Of a stretch of DNA of 64,000 nt, positions 33,694-43,427 are shown piece after piece. Both the position numbers and the translations under genes were made by a program. The stretch comes from Thiocystis violascens DSM 198 (GTDB lineage: Bacteria; Pseudomonadota; Gammaproteobacteria; Chromatiales; Chromatiaceae). How positions within the stretch are numbered: position 1 is the first letter of the stretch; the number at the start of each line of letters is the position of its first letter. The stretch spans positions 434,001-498,000 of the forward strand of contig NC_018012.1 of assembly GCF_000227745.2 (NCBI RefSeq), in the 5' to 3' direction. Below the pieces are notes generated by a model. It had not been told where the DNA came from. It ran no database searches and was given only the letters and a program-made list of their open reading frames with translations.

Positions 33694-34980
33694 GTGAGCT
33701 TGGGTCGGCGCGGGGTTTTCCTGAAACAACCCGAACAGTTGGACTTGCGTGTGCTGGTCGAGGCTTACCGGGGCACCGGTTCCCAGCCCTATCCGCCGGC
33801 GATGCTGGTGGCGCTGTTGTTTTATGGGTATGCCACGGGGCTTATAGCAGCCGCAAACTGGCGCAAGCGACCGATGACTTGATCGCGTGTCGGTTCATCT
33901 GTGCCAATATCCATCCTGAACACCGCACCATCGCGGATTTCCGCCAACGGTTTCTGCCCGAATTGGCGAGCCTGTTCGTGGCGATCCTGCGCTGGGCGCA
34001 GGCGATGGGGTTGCTCAAGCTCGGGACGGTCAGCCTGGACGGTACCAAAATCAAGGCCAATGCCAGCAAGCATAAGGCCCTGAGTTGGGCCTACGCCAAT
34101 CGGCTTGAGGAGCAACTCCAAGGCGAGGTGGCGGCGTTGCTGCAACGCGCCGCGGCCGGCAAAGCCAGCGGCGCTGGCCGAACCGATCGACATTCCCGAG
34201 GAATTGGCGCGACGCGAGCAGCGGCTGGCGGTCATCGCGGTAGCCAAAACAGAGCTGGCGGCCCGCGCGCAGGTGCGTTTCGAGCACGAGCAAGCTGAGT
34301 ATGAACGCAAGCTCGCCGCGCGCGAGGCCGCCACGCAGGCGTGCGGGAAACCGCCACGGGGCAACGCGCCCGCGCCACCCACCCCCGGTCCGCGCGCCAA
34401 GGATCAAGTCAGCCTCACCGATGCGCAATCGCGTCTCATGCCGACGTCCGGCGGAGGCTTCGAACAAGCCTACAACGCCCAAGCCAGCGTGGATGTCGAG
34501 ACCTTCTTGATCGTCGCCGAGCATGTCACTCAGCACACCAACGACAAGCTGGAAATCGCGACGGCCATTGAGCGCCTGCAGGCCCTGCCTGCCCCACTCG
34601 GCCAGGTTAAGCTGCTGTTGGCCGATACCGGCTATCACAGCGCCGTGAATATTGACCGTTGCCACGCGGTCGCGATCGAACCACTGATGCCGGCGAGTCG
34701 TCAGACCCACAATCCGCCGTTGGCCGAACGCTTCGCGGCGGATCCCGCGCCGCCTGCCACGCCCACCCCGGTCCAGGCGGTTCAGCATCGCCTGCGCACC
34801 CGTGCCGGCAAGGAGCTGTATGCCAAACGCAAAGCGACGGTGGAACCCGTGTTCGGCATCCTCAAGCACGTCTTGGGCTTCCGCCAATTCTTGCTGCGGG
34901 GGCGGCGTGCCGTTCAAGGCGAGTGGACGCTCGTGTGTTTGGGCTGGAACCTGAAGCGTCTGTTCGCCTTAAATCCATAA
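33694..34980 (+). pseudogene. IS1182-family transposase, frameshifted twice
   Basis: Three frames joined in order give an IS1182-type transposase. The first (from ~33694) has KQPEQLDLRVLVEAYRG and PPAMLVALLFYGYATG. The second (from ~33840) has YSSRKLAQATDDLIACRFIC, HRTIADFRQRF and LGTVSLDGTKIKANASKHKA. The third (~34170-34980) has AYNAQASVD, LLLADTGYHSA, EPLMPASRQTHNPPL and the C-terminal KRKATVEPVFGILKHVLGFRQFLLRG. One-base shifts near 33838 and 34170 break the gene. Its upstream region was entered by the IS5-like copy B, which may also have removed the promoter. Confidence 0.82.
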
Positions 34981-35135
34981 AAACAGCGTGAAATGGCGTC
35001 GATGTCGTGAAAAACCGCCATTCATTGGCCCATTGAAGAGAAAGCCACCTCGAGTCTCAGCCTCCAGAGCGGCTTCGACGCTACGTCCGATCTAAGTCGG
35101 ACAGGCTCCTAGCCATTCTCGTTTTGGCGTCATCC

Positions 35136-35255
35136 GCCATCGTAGGAGCCCGCTTGCGGGCGACATGGACCGCCAAAAGCTTTGGGGTTGCCAACCCCCG
35201 TCGCTCGCAAGCAAAACCGCAGGCCCGCACGCGGGCGCCTACGCCAAAATGAGAA
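35136..35255. repeat. REP-type inverted repeat upstream of cas3
   Basis: CGTAGGAGCCCGCTTGCGGG followed by CGAC is the same unit as in the 2.9-3.2 kb palindrome. A variant copy in reverse orientation ends ~35250 (CCCGCACGCGGGCGCCTACG). No gene lies between the IS1182 end and cas3. Confidence 0.65.
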
Positions 35256-35346
35256 TTGCTGAGGTGGCTCAAGAAAGCGATCATGCCGGCGCGTGCTGAG
35301 TTACTATCGCGTCGATACGTATGCGAATGCAGCGGAGCCACGGAGA

Positions 35347-38100
35347 ATGGAGTTCACGGCACAGTATTTTCGCTATTGGGGGAAGGCGGATTCGGCGGGT
35401 GAGGGAGGCGTGCAATGGCACCCACTGGCTTATCACTGCCTGGATGTGGCGGCTTGCGGTCAGGTGCTTCTGCGGCATCAGTCGGCTTGGCTGGAAAAAA
35501 TAGCCGTCTTGTCCGGACTCGACCCCGCCGCGCTGTCGCAATGGCTGATTTTTCTCCTCTCGATGCACGACATCGGCAAATTCGGGGATGGCTTTCAGGC
35601 GTTGCGGCCTGATCTGCCAGGCGAGCTTCAAGGGCAAGCGGCACGAGTCGCTTACGACGTGCGCCATGACACGCTGGGCTATGCCTTGGGCATGGAATCG
35701 CTGCCCGGCTGGCTTGGGCACGATGCGAGCGATGATCTGGAAAGCGATCTGCTGCGACCCTGGCTGGCGGCTGTCGCGGGGCATCATGGCCGTCCGCCGA
35801 AAAACCTGCCGACACAAGCGATTCTCAAGCGTCAGTTCCGCCCGGCTGTGCTCGCCGATGTTCGGCAATTCGTCGACGATGCAAGGAAATTGTTGTTCCC
35901 CATCGGTTGGTGCCTGCCCGAACCGGCGCCCGGCGGGGCTGAGCGACAACAGCAAGCCTCGTGGTTGGTTGCCGGTTTCGCCGTCGTCAGCGACTGGCTC
36001 GGGTCGAATACCCGCTGGTTCAACTATCAGCATCCGGAACGGAGCCTGGAAGACTATTGGCAAACCGTCGCGCTCCCGACTGCCGAACAGGCGGTCTACG
36101 AAAGCGGTTTGCTCGGACCGTCTCCAGCCAAACAGGCCACATTCGCCGGCTTGTTTCCCCATCTCGCGTCCGCGCTCACACCACTCCAGACCTGGGCGAA
36201 TTCCGTCACCATCGCGCCGGGGCCACAACTCTTCATCCTGGAAGAGCTGACAGGCGGCGGTAAGACCGAAGCCGGACTCACGCTGGCCGCGCGTCTCATG
36301 TCCGAAGGCCGGGGTTTCGGCCTCTATTTCGCCCTGCCGACAATGGCCACCGCGGACGCCATGTTCGACCGACTGCGGAAACGGCATGCCGGTCATGACC
36401 AAGAGACCTGGCAAGGGTTTTTCTCGACCGGCGAATCCTCCCTGGTGCTCGCGCATTCGGCCGCCGCGACCAAGACCAAATTGGATGCCCTGCGGCGGCG
36501 CGATGCAGGTTACGACCCCCAGCACGAGGAACCTTCGGCCTCTCAGCACAGCACCGCCTGGCTTGCAGACAGCCGCAAGAAGGCGCTGCTCGCGGATTTC
36601 GGCGTCGGGACGGTGGATCAAGCCCTTCTCGGGGTGCTGCCGCTGCGGCACCAATCGCTACGCCTGCTGGGGCTCTCCACCAAGATTCTGGTGGTGGACG
36701 AGGTTCACGCCTGCGACTGCTACATGGGCGAACTGCTCGCCCGCCTGCTGCGCTTTCATGCCGGGCTCGGCGGGTCGGCGATCCTCCTTTCCGCCACCCT
36801 GCCCATCGACCAGCGGGCAAGACTCTTGGCCGCCTTTGCCGATGGCGCGGGTTATCCGACAACCAAACCCGAAGAATCCGCCTATCCGCTGGCTACTCAT
36901 CTGCATTCCACCGATCTCGACGAAACGCCACTCCAGGCGCGGGAGGCGGTTTCGCGCCCAGTTGCTATCGACTCGCTTGCGGATGAGGCCGCCGTCTTCC
37001 AACGACTGGAATCGACCATCCAGCGCGGCGGTTGCGCGGTCTGGGGGCGTAACACCGTGGCGGATGCCATGGGTGCCTGGCAGACCTGGAACGCCAACCA
37101 TCCCGACAGCCCGGCGATCCTGTTCCATGCCCGCTTTGCACTGGGCGATCGGCTCGATATCGCCGAGACCATCAAGCACCGTTTCGGACCAGACAGCACA
37201 GCCGAGACCCGAGGGGGCCGATTGGTCATTGCCACGCAGGTGGTCGAGCAATCGCTGGATGTCGATTTTGACGACATGGTGACCGATCTGGCGCCCATCG
37301 ATCTCGTCGTCCAGCGGGCAGGACGCCTGCAACGTCATACGCGCGAGGCCACGGGGAATCTTGCACCGACGGAGGGGCGTGGCGGCGCCCGGCTAGGCGT
37401 ACTGATGCCCGAGCCGACGCCTGACGCCGCCGCCGACTGGTTCAAGGGGTTTCTCTCCAAGGCGGCCAGGGTCTACCCCGATCACGGGAAACTCTGGCTG
37501 ACGGCGCGCTGGTTGGTTGAGCACGGCGGCTTCGATCTCGCCGCGCAGGCACGCGATCTTATCGAGAGCGTCTATGGCGATACGGGTTATGACCGGACCC
37601 CGGCACCGCTTCAAAAAATCACGGACGATGCCGAGGGCGCCTGTCATGCGGATCGCGGCACGGCGCGGGGCAACCTGCTGAGTTTCGAGCAGGGCTATGA
37701 CCCCACCGGGTTGCACTGGCCCGACGAGGACGAGCACGCCGACATCACCACCCGCTTGGGCGAGAAGACCGTGCGCCTGCGTCTCGCGAAAATCGTCGAG
37801 GATGAATTGATCGCCTGGGCGGCAGCGGACCCCGGCATCGCTTGGTCGCTGTCGGAACTCACGGTCGCGCGCCGTCTGGTGGCGGGCGAAAGCCCTCGCG
37901 AAGCGACCCGGATCGAGCGCGCGCGCCAATCCATGCCGGACGAAGGCCGGTACTGTCTGATCGTGCCGCTGGAACAGTCTGGGGCCGAATGGCGCGGCTG
38001 GGCGGTGAATCAGCAAGACGAAGAGATCCGCGTGATCTATTCACCCACGGCAGGTTTACGCATCGAAACAGGAGACGTCATCGATGAATCTGATCTCTGA
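35347..38100 (+). CDS. cas3: Cas3 nuclease-helicase (type I-E)
   Basis: The ATG at 35347 opens MEFTAQYFRYWGKA, the usual Cas3 beginning, with GCGGAG nine bases upstream; a GTG at 35293 would add 18 non-conserved residues. The ~917-residue protein has an N-terminal HD nuclease (YHCLDVAACG, SMHDIGKFGDGF, AGHHGRPP) and a superfamily 2 helicase with Walker A GGGKTEAGL, the DEVH box in VVDEVHACD, SATLP, and motif VI QRAGRLQRH. All catalytic residues look intact. It is recruited by Cascade to unwind and degrade target DNA. Its end overlaps cse1 by 17 bases. Confidence 0.95.
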   Translation: MEFTAQYFRYWGKADSAGEGGVQWHPLAYHCLDVAACGQVLLRHQSAWLEKIAVLSGLDPAALSQWLIFLLSMHDIGKFGDGFQALRPDLPGELQGQAARVAYDVRHDTLGYALGMESLPGWLGHDASDDLESDLLRPWLAAVAGHHGRPPKNLPTQAILKRQFRPAVLADVRQFVDDARKLLFPIGWCLPEPAPGGAERQQQASWLVAGFAVVSDWLGSNTRWFNYQHPERSLEDYWQTVALPTAEQAVYESGLLGPSPAKQATFAGLFPHLASALTPLQTWANSVTIAPGPQLFILEELTGGGKTEAGLTLAARLMSEGRGFGLYFALPTMATADAMFDRLRKRHAGHDQETWQGFFSTGESSLVLAHSAAATKTKLDALRRRDAGYDPQHEEPSASQHSTAWLADSRKKALLADFGVGTVDQALLGVLPLRHQSLRLLGLSTKILVVDEVHACDCYMGELLARLLRFHAGLGGSAILLSATLPIDQRARLLAAFADGAGYPTTKPEESAYPLATHLHSTDLDETPLQAREAVSRPVAIDSLADEAAVFQRLESTIQRGGCAVWGRNTVADAMGAWQTWNANHPDSPAILFHARFALGDRLDIAETIKHRFGPDSTAETRGGRLVIATQVVEQSLDVDFDDMVTDLAPIDLVVQRAGRLQRHTREATGNLAPTEGRGGARLGVLMPEPTPDAAADWFKGFLSKAARVYPDHGKLWLTARWLVEHGGFDLAAQARDLIESVYGDTGYDRTPAPLQKITDDAEGACHADRGTARGNLLSFEQGYDPTGLHWPDEDEHADITTRLGEKTVRLRLAKIVEDELIAWAAADPGIAWSLSELTVARRLVAGESPREATRIERARQSMPDEGRYCLIVPLEQSGAEWRGWAVNQQDEEIRVIYSPTAGLRIETGDVIDESDL

Positions 38101-39637
38101 ATGCTGGATTCCCGTGCGGCGCGCCGACGGTTCCCGGCAACGCATCGCACCCTGGCAGTTGACCGATGCCATTGATGACAACCCTATCCTCGCGGTCGCC
38201 AGCCCTCGCCCCGACTTCGATGGCGCGCTGACGCAGTTCCTCATTGGCCTGCTGCAAACCACCTGTACGCCCGATCTGTTCACCTGGCGCACTTGGCGCA
38301 AGACACCGCCAACGCCAGCGGAACTCAAGACCCGCTTCGAGACTGTGGCCTATGCCTTCGAGTTGGAGGGCGAGAAGGCGTTCATGCAGGATTTCAGTCC
38401 AACCGAGCTGGATAAGCAATTCGCCATCTCCGCCCTGTTGATCGGTTCGCCCCCAGAAGACAGCGAGACGGATCTCTTCATCAAACAGGAGACGGTGAAA
38501 CAGCTTTGCCCGCATTGCGCAGCGACAGCTCTGTTTTCCTTGCAAACCGATTCCCCCGAAGGAGGTCGTGGTTACCGCACTGGATTACGCGGTGGTGGGC
38601 CGCTGACCACGTTGGTTCTTGGCAAGCACCTTTGGGATACCGGCTGGCTGAATGTTCTGGAAAAATCACGGTATGTTTTCGGGGCGTCCGATTCAGACCT
38701 GCTGAGTCAAGACCGCTTCCCTTGGCTGAAACCGACTCGGACCAGCGAAGCGCAGCCCCCGGCGGGCGTCACGACTCCAGTCGATGTCCATCCCGATCAG
38801 CAATTCTGGGCCTTACCACGGCGTATTCGCTTGTTGCCAAAGGAAACGGAACCAACTGCTTGCGATCTCTGCGGCCGGGAAACCCAGATGATCTACCGCA
38901 ATTTCACAGCCAAAAACTATGGCGTGAATTACAGCGGATTTCAGCATTCGCTCAGTCCGCATTACGTCAAGGATGGCGCTCTCATGCCAGCGCATCCGCA
39001 ACCCGGCGGAATCGGTTACCGGCACTGGCTCGGTCTAGTAGAGAGCGACGCGGATGGTGTTCACAGACCTGCCCGAGTCGTTGAACAGTTTCGCAGCTTG
39101 ACGCGCATGGATGGCGATCTATGGGCGTTCGGTTATGACATGAAAAGCAACAAAGCGCGCTGCTGGTATGACGCTCGGATGCCGATCCTGTTGATTTCTA
39201 AAGACATGGAGGCTGTCTTCAGGGATTTGGTGACTCGTCTGGTCAATACCGCCGACAAAGTTGCCGGTGACCTGCGCAATAGCTTGAAAACCGCCTTATT
39301 TGGCGAGACCAAGGTACGCGGTGACTTGAGTTTCGTGCAAAGCGCTTTCTGGGCGGAAACCGAAGCGGCTTTCTATGACCATCTGCGCCAACTCCGCGAC
39401 CTCCTGCCGACCGATCAACAGGCTCATCCAATCCTGGAAAGCTGGTTGAAGACGCTCCGCGCCGCGGCTTTTCTCTTATTCGACCGACATTCTCAGACGG
39501 GCGATTTCGATGCCGTCGACCCTGGACAGATCGCTCGGGCGCGTAATGGCTTGGGCAAAGCGCTGGCAGGTGCGCCACTGAAAGAAAAAATCCTTGGTCT
39601 ACCCAAGCCACTGAAACCGAAGCGCCAGAAATCTTGA
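38084..39637 (+). CDS. cse1: Cascade large subunit Cse1 (CasA/Cas8e)
   Basis: The 517-residue protein starts MNLISECWIPVRRADG and has the Cse1 hallmarks: DNPILAVASPRPDFDGALTQFLIGLLQT in the N-terminal part, the Zn-binding-like CPHC pair near residue 142 and CDLCGRE near 267, and the C-terminal four-helix bundle. It recognises the PAM and recruits Cas3. The ATG lies within cas3, so the two are translationally coupled. Length is typical (about 500-520). Nothing appears broken. Confidence 0.93.
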   Translation: MNLISECWIPVRRADGSRQRIAPWQLTDAIDDNPILAVASPRPDFDGALTQFLIGLLQTTCTPDLFTWRTWRKTPPTPAELKTRFETVAYAFELEGEKAFMQDFSPTELDKQFAISALLIGSPPEDSETDLFIKQETVKQLCPHCAATALFSLQTDSPEGGRGYRTGLRGGGPLTTLVLGKHLWDTGWLNVLEKSRYVFGASDSDLLSQDRFPWLKPTRTSEAQPPAGVTTPVDVHPDQQFWALPRRIRLLPKETEPTACDLCGRETQMIYRNFTAKNYGVNYSGFQHSLSPHYVKDGALMPAHPQPGGIGYRHWLGLVESDADGVHRPARVVEQFRSLTRMDGDLWAFGYDMKSNKARCWYDARMPILLISKDMEAVFRDLVTRLVNTADKVAGDLRNSLKTALFGETKVRGDLSFVQSAFWAETEAAFYDHLRQLRDLLPTDQQAHPILESWLKTLRAAAFLLFDRHSQTGDFDAVDPGQIARARNGLGKALAGAPLKEKILGLPKPLKPKRQKS

Positions 39638-39657
39638 ACCTTCACAAGGAGATCGCC

Positions 39658-40209
39658 GTGACAGACTGGGGGGAATACCCATTTCCACAAGGTAAGCCTG
39701 ACCATCCATCCTTTGGATTACTGATCGCCTGGTGGCGACGGCTGGAGGACGACAAAGGCGAACGCGCCTTCCTGCGCCGCGCCGGCACTTTAACCGAAGT
39801 CATGTTGAGCCCGAGTTTCGTGGATTTGCTGCGAACGCTCCGCAACCAGGGCTATGCCGTCAGCAACCATAACCATCCGCTCTCCAGGATTGCCGCCATT
39901 GCCGGCCTATCGGCTCGCATCAAGGCACCCGCCGATGCGGGACTCGCCACCCGCATGGGTACACCGAAAGCGGCTGGTTCCACACCGACAGTCTCGCAAC
40001 TGCGCCTGCGCCGCATCCTGGCCTGTGATGACATCGAAGAGCTGTACACCCTGCTGCGCCGTGCGCTGGCCGTGCTGGACGATAAGGCCGATCTGGCGGA
40101 CCTCGCCGCAACGGTCTGGAACTGGTCGCCGCTGGATGACAAGCGACCCTACGACCCACGTCGCCGTCTGGCCTATGACTATTACGCCGCCGCGCCGATT
40201 AAATCCTAA
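39658..40209 (+). CDS. cse2: Cascade small subunit Cse2 (CasB)
   Basis: The protein of ~183 residues is an all-helical Cse2 with the motif pattern LLIAWWRRLEDDKGERAFLRRAG near the start, FVDLLRTL, and the C-terminal WSPLDDKRPYDPRRRLAYDYY. Two copies form the Cascade belly and hold the non-target strand. I chose the GTG at 39658 because a perfect AAGGAG stands seven bases before it; the upstream TTG at 39634 overlaps cse1 and lacks such a site. Confidence 0.9.
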   Translation: MTDWGEYPFPQGKPDHPSFGLLIAWWRRLEDDKGERAFLRRAGTLTEVMLSPSFVDLLRTLRNQGYAVSNHNHPLSRIAAIAGLSARIKAPADAGLATRMGTPKAAGSTPTVSQLRLRRILACDDIEELYTLLRRALAVLDDKADLADLAATVWNWSPLDDKRPYDPRRRLAYDYYAAAPIKS

Positions 40210-40235
40210 GCCGATTCAGACTCCTGGAGCCAACC

Positions 40236-41333
40236 ATGTCGAACTTTCTGCAACTGCACCTGCTGACCAGTTATCCGCCCGCCTGCCTGAATCGCGATGA
40301 TCTGAATCGGCCCAAGAGCGCCATCATGGGCGGCGTCCCACGACTGCGGATCTCCAGCCAGAGTCTGAAACGCGCCTGGCGAGCCTCCGAACAATTCGAG
40401 GATGCCTTGACGGGACACCTGGGCACCCGAACGAAACTCAAGGGCGTCAAGATTTTCGAGAAGCTGGTCGCCGCCGGTATCAAGGAGAAAGCGGCGCGAG
40501 AATGTGCGCAAGCTATTGCCAAGCAATTCGGCAAACTCAAAAGTAAAAAAGACAACAAGCCACTCAATGATCTGGAAATCGAGCAACTGGCCCATTTCAG
40601 CCCAGAAGAAGAGGGCGCCATCGATGCCTTGGCCGAGGTACTGATCAGTGAGGGCCGGGCGCCCACGGAACCGGAATTGGCCTTGCTGCGCAAACAACAC
40701 ACGGCCGCCGATATCGCGCTCTTCGGTCGCATGCTGGCCGACAACCCATCGTTCAACACCGAAGCCGCTTGCCAGGTCGCCCATGCCATCACGGTTCACC
40801 GCGCAGCGGTCGAAGACGATTTTTTCACCGCCGTGGACGATCTGAATGATCATGAGGAAGACGCCGGTTCCGCCCACATGGGCGAGCAGGGCTTTGGCGC
40901 CGGATTGTTCTATCAATATGTCTGCATCGATTGCGACCGGCTGCGCGAAAACCTCGGCGGCGATCCCGACCTCGCCAGCCGGACCATTCAGGCCCTGATC
41001 GAGGCCGCCGCCACCGTCGCGCCCACCGGCAAACAGAACAGTTTCGCCAGCCGCGCCTGCGCCTATTACGTTCTGGCCGAAAAGGGCAGCCGCCAACCCC
41101 GTTCGCTGTCGCTGGCCTTCATGAAGCCGGTCAGTGAAGGCGATATGCTCGATAGCGCCGTCAACGCGCTGACCAGCATGCGCGATAACATCGACAAGGT
41201 GTATTACCAAAATAGCGAGAACAGCGAGAATAAGCAGTATTCGCTACCCTCGCGCAGCATCAATGCTCTTTCTGGCGAAGGCGATTTCACAAAGCTCAAG
41301 AAATGGGCGGCTGGCGTTGGGGATGACGCATGA
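40236..41333 (+). CDS. cas7: Cascade backbone Cas7e (Cse4/CasC)
   Basis: The 365-residue protein starts MSNFLQLHLLTSYPPACLNRDDLNRPKSA with the RRM-type core and the conserved GGVPRLRISSQSLKRAWR that contacts crRNA. Later landmarks are GAGLFYQYVCIDCD and PTGKQNSFASRACAYYVL. Six copies form the Cascade filament along the spacer. A GGAGCC ribosome-binding site precedes the ATG. A repetitive QNSENSENKQY segment near residue 325 is a small low-complexity insertion. Its stop overlaps the cas5e ATG. Confidence 0.95.
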   Translation: MSNFLQLHLLTSYPPACLNRDDLNRPKSAIMGGVPRLRISSQSLKRAWRASEQFEDALTGHLGTRTKLKGVKIFEKLVAAGIKEKAARECAQAIAKQFGKLKSKKDNKPLNDLEIEQLAHFSPEEEGAIDALAEVLISEGRAPTEPELALLRKQHTAADIALFGRMLADNPSFNTEAACQVAHAITVHRAAVEDDFFTAVDDLNDHEEDAGSAHMGEQGFGAGLFYQYVCIDCDRLRENLGGDPDLASRTIQALIEAAATVAPTGKQNSFASRACAYYVLAEKGSRQPRSLSLAFMKPVSEGDMLDSAVNALTSMRDNIDKVYYQNSENSENKQYSLPSRSINALSGEGDFTKLKKWAAGVGDDA

Positions 41334-42136
41334 GGGAGTATCTGGTCTTTCAACTCTATGGCCCGCTCTCGGCCTGGGGTGACATCGCCGTGGGCGAGAC
41401 CCGGCCAGCGGATCTCGCCCCATCCAAATCCGCCGTGCTGGGCTTGATCGCCGCCGCGCTGGGTCTGCGCCGTCCCGACACGACCGCCGATGAAAGCCAG
41501 CGTCGCCAGTGGGAAGCGGAACACCTGGCACTGGCCGAGGGCTACGGCATGGCCGCGAAGATCACCCTGCCGGGCTTGCCACTCACCGACTATCACACGG
41601 CTCAGGTACCGTCCTCCGGGAGCGGCAGAAACCGGAAGGTCTTCGCCACCCGTCGCGATGAACTGACCTGGATGCCGCGCCATGAACTCAACACTATCCT
41701 GTCCCGACGCGACTATCGACAGGATGCCTACGCGGGCATCGCACTGTGGGCACGGGAGGGCGCGCCTTACCCGCTGCAAACCTTGCATGATCGGTTGCTG
41801 GCGCCTGAGTTCGTGCTTTACCTGGGGCGCAAGTCTTGCCCACTCGCCTTGCCGCTGAATCCTGGCATTCGCACGGCGGACGGCATTGAGGCGGCGCTTG
41901 ACGGATATGGTCTTGCTCAAGCCGTCAAGGGCGTCATCGACGACCGGGATCTTTCGGCGATCAAACGGCACCTGGACGAATCCAAACCGATCCTCTGCTG
42001 GGACAGCGACGCTGAAACGAGTCTTGAGAAGGAACTCACGGTCAGCCGGCGCGATCTTCCAACCTCCCGCCGCCGCTGGCAGTTCGCCGTGCGTGAAGAG
42101 TGCCGCGCCCACCACACGACCGGAGCCGCGACATGA
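41330..42136 (+). CDS. cas5: Cas5e (CasD)
   Basis: The 268-residue protein begins MREYLVFQLYGPLSAWGDIAVGETRP, the Cas5 RRM start with the conserved Trp and the DLAPSKSAVLGLIAAALG segment that caps the crRNA 5' handle. It contains TDYHTAQVPS and RKVFATRRDELTW in the middle, as in Cas5e. The start overlaps the cas7 stop and the end overlaps cas6e, both by ATGA. The C-terminal ~40 residues are variable. Confidence 0.92.
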   Translation: MREYLVFQLYGPLSAWGDIAVGETRPADLAPSKSAVLGLIAAALGLRRPDTTADESQRRQWEAEHLALAEGYGMAAKITLPGLPLTDYHTAQVPSSGSGRNRKVFATRRDELTWMPRHELNTILSRRDYRQDAYAGIALWAREGAPYPLQTLHDRLLAPEFVLYLGRKSCPLALPLNPGIRTADGIEAALDGYGLAQAVKGVIDDRDLSAIKRHLDESKPILCWDSDAETSLEKELTVSRRDLPTSRRRWQFAVREECRAHHTTGAAT

Positions 42137-42900
42137 ATGGCGCATCCTATCGGCTGAGCCGGATGACGCCTCGGCCTGGCCTGGATTTCAGCGACCTTGT
42201 CGCCTTGGGCGGACTCGATCCCTATGGCCAACATCAACTGGTGTGGAAATTCTTCGACCTGCCGCGCGAGCCGACACCGACGCAGGTTCCATTCCTGTTC
42301 CGGGCGGAAGTTCGGGATGGGCTGCCGCTGCTCTATGTGCTCTCCAGCGACGAGCCGCGCGACACCAGCGGAAAGTGGCGCATCGAGTCCAAGGACTATC
42401 GCCCGGCGCTGACTTTGGGTGACCGCCTGGCGTTCAAGCTGCGCGCCAATCCAACCGTGGCACGGCCTGGCGATGTCGTGCTCGGTCGCGATGGGGCACC
42501 GAAGCTGAGAACAAGCGGTCTGAAAACCGGGCAACCCAGGCACAGGATCAAGCGGCACGATGTGGTGATGGACGCCAAACAGCGCATGGATTGGAAGGCA
42601 CTACCGCCGGACGAGCGACCATCGCTGGCCCACCTTGCCTATGAGGCGTGCGCCGGTTGGCTGCGCGAGCGGGAGGAGCGCCTGGGCTGCCAGTTCAACC
42701 CGGCCAGACTTCGCGTCGATGGTTATCGCACCCATCGGATGCACAGAAAACGCGGGATCGCGCTGTCGACGGTCGATTTCGAGGGCGAATTGCAGGTGAC
42801 CGATCTGGAACGATTCACCCCGATCCTGTTCAACGGTATCGGTCCCGCCAAAGCCTTCGGCTGCGGTCTGCTGCTAGTGCGGCGTATGACGGACCATTGA
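42133..42900 (+). CDS. cas6e: Cas6e (CasE/Cse3) pre-crRNA endonuclease
   Basis: The 255-residue protein cleaves pre-crRNA at the base of the repeat hairpin and stays bound to the 3' handle. Landmarks are YGQHQLVWKFFD with the catalytic His near residue 38, FLFRAEVRDGLPLLYVLS, the basic stretch around KRHDVVMDA, and the glycine-rich end FNGIGPAKAFGCGLLLVRR. The ATG at 42133 overlaps the cas5e stop. Repeats in the array have the GC hairpin this enzyme needs. After it, the operon is interrupted by an IS630 element. Confidence 0.93.
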   Translation: MNGASYRLSRMTPRPGLDFSDLVALGGLDPYGQHQLVWKFFDLPREPTPTQVPFLFRAEVRDGLPLLYVLSSDEPRDTSGKWRIESKDYRPALTLGDRLAFKLRANPTVARPGDVVLGRDGAPKLRTSGLKTGQPRHRIKRHDVVMDAKQRMDWKALPPDERPSLAHLAYEACAGWLREREERLGCQFNPARLRVDGYRTHRMHRKRGIALSTVDFEGELQVTDLERFTPILFNGIGPAKAFGCGLLLVRRMTDH

Positions 42901-43058
42901 AAAAAAGCAACCATGCAGGCACTTCGTTTGATCAGCTGGAAAAATGCCCGCCGCTGCAACGCTTCCGGACCGTTCGACTCAGGATATACCGCTCTCATTT
43001 GAGTTTTTCGCCGACAGGCATTTTGTGACACATCAACCGGATCTGTAGAATCTTCGCC

Positions 43059-43427
43059 ATGTCTGACTACTGTCTCACTGACAAGCAACTCGCGGAGCTG
43101 CGTGCCGCCCACCGAGGCACGCGCGATAAACGCGAGGCTGATCGGATCAAGGCTGTGGTTCTGCTCGCGACCGGCTGGACAGCCGAGCAAATCGCCGAGG
43201 TGCTACAGATCGACCCGAATACGGTGCGCAACCATTTCAAGCGCTATCGCCAGGATGGCCTGAAGTCACTGGGGCACGTGGCGTTCCGTGGCAGCGCGTG
43301 CCAGCTCGACGCCGCGCAATTGGCGTGCTTGGAAGCACACCTGCAAAGCCACCTCTATCTCAGCGCCAAGGCTGTCGCCCAGTGGGTGGAAGACACCTTT
43401 GATGTTGCCTACACGTCAGCGGCATGA
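43059..43427 (+). CDS. IS630-family transposase, ORF A (HTH part)
   Basis: The 122-residue N-terminal half has paired helix-turn-helix regions (WTAEQIAEVLQIDPNTVRNHFKRY) and the linker ending AKAVAQWVEDTFDVAYTSA. In intact relatives this continues directly as Y-T-V-S-G-M into the catalytic half. Here the frame ends with TGA overlapping ORF B. A -1 shift at ACG (Thr) would restore the family sequence, so this is either programmed frameshifting or a one-base loss. Confidence 0.82.
   Translation: MSDYCLTDKQLAELRAAHRGTRDKREADRIKAVVLLATGWTAEQIAEVLQIDPNTVRNHFKRYRQDGLKSLGHVAFRGSACQLDAAQLACLEAHLQSHLYLSAKAVAQWVEDTFDVAYTSAA

Larger units (their letters stand above)
32390..35112 (+). mobile_element. 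IS1182-family element carrying a nested IS5-like element
   Basis: Outer ends are CTAGGAGTCTGTCCGGCTTA at 32390 and its near complement ending GGACAGGCTCCTAG at 35112 (two mismatches in 20). CTAG on both outer sides may be the target duplication. The IS5-like copy B sits inside near the left end, between TCA duplications. The transposase is frameshifted, so the element is inactive. Confidence 0.8.
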
